Assembly: GCF_009827455.1 (NCBI RefSeq)
Contig: NZ_WTYZ01000001.1
Span: 1-64,000 of the forward strand
DNA length: 64,000 bases
From: Pontixanthobacter aestiaquae
Lineage (GTDB): Bacteria; Pseudomonadota; Alphaproteobacteria; Sphingomonadales; Sphingomonadaceae
Reading direction: 5' to 3'
How positions within the stretch are numbered: position 1 is the stretch's first letter; each line of letters starts with the position of its first letter. The translations under genes were made by a program, and so were the position numbers. The notes below the pieces were generated by a model. It made no database searches and was not told where the DNA came from. It worked only from the letters and a program-made list of their open reading frames with translations. Positions 62,564 through 64,000 of the stretch are shown piece after piece.

Positions 62564-63798
62564 CTGTAACGCGCTTCTACTTTCGCACCCTGCTCGCCGG
62601 CAGCGACGATCTCCGCACATTCGCCGAGGTCAGCAATATAATCGTCAATCACTTCGGCATGTTTGGGTGAAAGCATCAGATGAAGACTCGGCGGCTGTGT
62701 CGTGATCGAAGTGAACCAACCTTTGCGGTACATCTCGCTGTAGATCGCGAAATTGTCATGCCCGGGATGGCGGAACGCGATCAGACCCAGCACCGGATTA
62801 CCGAGCACTTCAAAACCCAGCGCCTTAATGCCTGCTTCAGCACGCTCACGCGCTGTGCAAACCAACCCTTGCTTTTCGCGATAGCCCTCAACGCCCAGCA
62901 CATTCATTACCGCCCATGCTGCTGAAATCGCTCCGCCGGGCCGTGTGCCCGCCAATGTCGGGGTCAGCATCGGTGCACCGCTCCATTCGCGCATGTTGAA
63001 TGGCATATGCCTGTATAGTTCCTCTGAGCGAAACAGCACAGTCGATGCCCCTTTCGCAGCGTAGCCGTATTTGTGCAGATCTGCGCTGATCGAGTGCACC
63101 GCAGTTACTTCGAAATCAAATGGCGGCACCGATACACCATTCATTCGCGCGAACGGTGCAAAGTAACCGCCGACACACGCATCGGTATGGAGCCACACAT
63201 CCTTGGAAGCAGCGACTTCCCCCAGATCTTCGATCGGATCAATAACTCCATGCGGGAAATTGGGTGCAGAGCCGACCATCATGATCGTTTGCGTATCGCA
63301 GGCATCGCCCATCGCCGCTGGATCAGCCTCGTAGCTACCATCCTCCTTTAGCGCGATCCGGCGCACTTCAATATCCATCAAATGCGCTGCCTTATCGAAC
63401 GCCGGATGCGCAGATTGTGGAAGCACAATATTCGCAGTGCCCGAGAGCGATTTTGTAGCCCGCGCATAATCACGCGCCGTCTTGATCGCCATGGTAATGC
63501 TGTCGGTACCGCCCGAAGTCATTGCCCCTGTCGCACCTTCCGGACCGTGGAGAATCGATAAAGCCATCTCGATCACCTCCCGCTCCATCTGCGCGAGTGA
63601 AGGAAATGCAATCGGCCCTAAACCGTTTTCAGACATGTAAAGCGAATATGCGTGGTGCTGGACTTCGGCGACTTCGGGTCCAGCGTTGAACACATAAACC
63701 GCAGTCTTCCCATCGCGCCACTTGGCATCGCCCAACCCGCGCTCGATCAGGATTTCCCTTACGTCTTCCCAGCTTTTGCCAGTTGATGGCATTTTCAT
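62560..63798 (-). CDS. Sphingosine-1-phosphate lyase-like PLP enzyme
   Basis: Fold-type I PLP-dependent enzyme of 412 residues of the group-II decarboxylase family, closest in motif to sphingosine-1-phosphate lyases. The PLP lysine is in SADLHKYGYAAKG, the pyridine Asp and partner in WLHTDACVGGYFAPF, and the ring-stacking region in GAMTSGGTDSITMAI. It would cleave a long-chain base phosphate to an aldehyde and phosphoethanolamine, which suits a sphingolipid-containing sphingomonad. ATG 63798 has GAGGGAGAG just upstream; an ATG 30 bases earlier has no such signal. A glutamate-decarboxylase-like activity is the alternative. It is divergent from an acyl-CoA dehydrogenase gene. Confidence 0.87.
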   Translation of the reverse strand: MKMPSTGKSWEDVREILIERGLGDAKWRDGKTAVYVFNAGPEVAEVQHHAYSLYMSENGLGPIAFPSLAQMEREVIEMALSILHGPEGATGAMTSGGTDSITMAIKTARDYARATKSLSGTANIVLPQSAHPAFDKAAHLMDIEVRRIALKEDGSYEADPAAMGDACDTQTIMMVGSAPNFPHGVIDPIEDLGEVAASKDVWLHTDACVGGYFAPFARMNGVSVPPFDFEVTAVHSISADLHKYGYAAKGASTVLFRSEELYRHMPFNMREWSGAPMLTPTLAGTRPGGAISAAWAVMNVLGVEGYREKQGLVCTARERAEAGIKALGFEVLGNPVLGLIAFRHPGHDNFAIYSEMYRKGWFTSITTQPPSLHLMLSPKHAEVIDDYIADLGECAEIVAAGEQGAKVEARYS

Positions 63799-63921
63799 GC
63801 GAAACTCTCCCTCGGCGGACTTGCTCATTCACTGCACAGTCTCGTCCATCAAGCTAGTGCAAATGGACCACGCTGCATATCGGATCAGCCCTCTTTTTTC
63901 TTCCTGACAGACGTGTAAGTA

Positions 63922-63934
63922 GCGTTTCAAACGC
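63922..63934. promoter_or_regulatory. 13-base palindrome before acyl-CoA dehydrogenase gene
   Basis: GCGTTTCAAACGC is a perfect palindrome around a central C, ending 17 bases before the ATG at 63952 and overlapping the leader of the gene. GTTT/AAAC half-sites occur in TetR-type fatty-acid regulator operators. The regulator is not in the window. Confidence 0.4.
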
Positions 63935-63951
63935 CTTAGGAGAGCCCCGTT

Positions 63952-64000
63952 ATGAATCTGGATTTCAGCCCCGAAGAGACTGCATTTCGCAACGAAGTGC
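63952..64000 (+). CDS. Acyl-CoA dehydrogenase, 5' end only
   Basis: The window ends after 49 bases of this gene. The first residues, MNLDFSPEETAFRNEV, are the standard N-terminus of an acyl-CoA dehydrogenase. AGGAGAG lies about nine bases before the ATG. It is divergent from the sphingosine-phosphate-lyase-like gene, with a palindrome in the shared upstream region. The class and substrate cannot be told from this fragment. Confidence 0.8.
   Translation, partial: MNLDFSPEETAFRNEV

Overview
The window looks like chromosomal DNA of a sphingolipid-making alphaproteobacterium, most likely order Sphingomonadales and plausibly Erythrobacteraceae. This is inferred from three TonB-dependent receptors (one followed by a TPR-sulfotransferase), a ccoNOQP-ccoGHIS cluster with an FnrL-type regulator, a sphingosine-1-phosphate-lyase-like enzyme, ethylmalonyl-CoA-pathway-like and other acyl-CoA enzymes, moderate-to-high GC and tightly overlapping operons. 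I see no rRNA, tRNA, CRISPR array, insertion sequence or phage gene.

Left part (1-19.2 kb). Bases 1-991 hold no gene I recognise, but contain a Fur-box-like palindrome. A TonB receptor, a YfcC-type transporter, an exported cyanophycinase-like peptidase and an isoaspartyl peptidase form one unit (1088-7640) that reads as a pathway for beta-aspartyl dipeptide or cyanophycin use. On the other strand lies an Fbp-type iron ABC transporter with its own Fur-like site. An acyl-CoA dehydrogenase with an N-terminal extension, a DUF1295 membrane protein and an enoyl-CoA hydratase follow. Next is a four-gene reverse-strand cluster (15132-19234): a large ferritin-like protein, a 12-cysteine protein with four C-x5-C repeats, a DUF692 multinuclear iron enzyme and a DUF2063 partner. 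This is my best candidate for an undescribed peptide or protein modification system.

Middle (19.5-43.5 kb). A TonB receptor with a TPR-sulfotransferase, a BCCT transporter, an FNR-type regulator, OmpW, then a complete cbb3 oxidase operon (ccoN, O, Q, P, G, H, I, S plus an extra small cysteine-bearing protein) behind an FNR box. A degenerate thiolase, an APH-DUF6285 kinase-like protein and an acyl-CoA dehydrogenase form a lipid or hydroxy-acid unit. TrhO, a GST, an aldo/keto reductase and a Crp-like regulator follow.

Right part (43.5-64 kb). A reverse-strand trio encodes a TIR-transmembrane-TPR protein, an unrecognised 250-residue protein of lower GC and a TPR-SLOG protein. This is a candidate nucleotide-signalling or defence module. 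Then comes a beta-glucan (laminarin-type) utilisation locus: TonB receptor, GH16, LacI regulator, MFS, GH3, sugar MFS. Repeated near-palindromes (TTGTGARCGTTCACAA-like) lie before the receptor and the GH3 gene, and a matching site lies 30 kb away before the 24.2-kb TonB receptor, suggesting one regulon. Last are a periplasmic molybdenum hydroxylase operon (2Fe-2S subunit, Tat-exported Mo subunit, lipo-cytochrome c, XdhC, MobA-like), a sphingosine-1-phosphate-lyase-like PLP enzyme, and the first codons of another acyl-CoA dehydrogenase.
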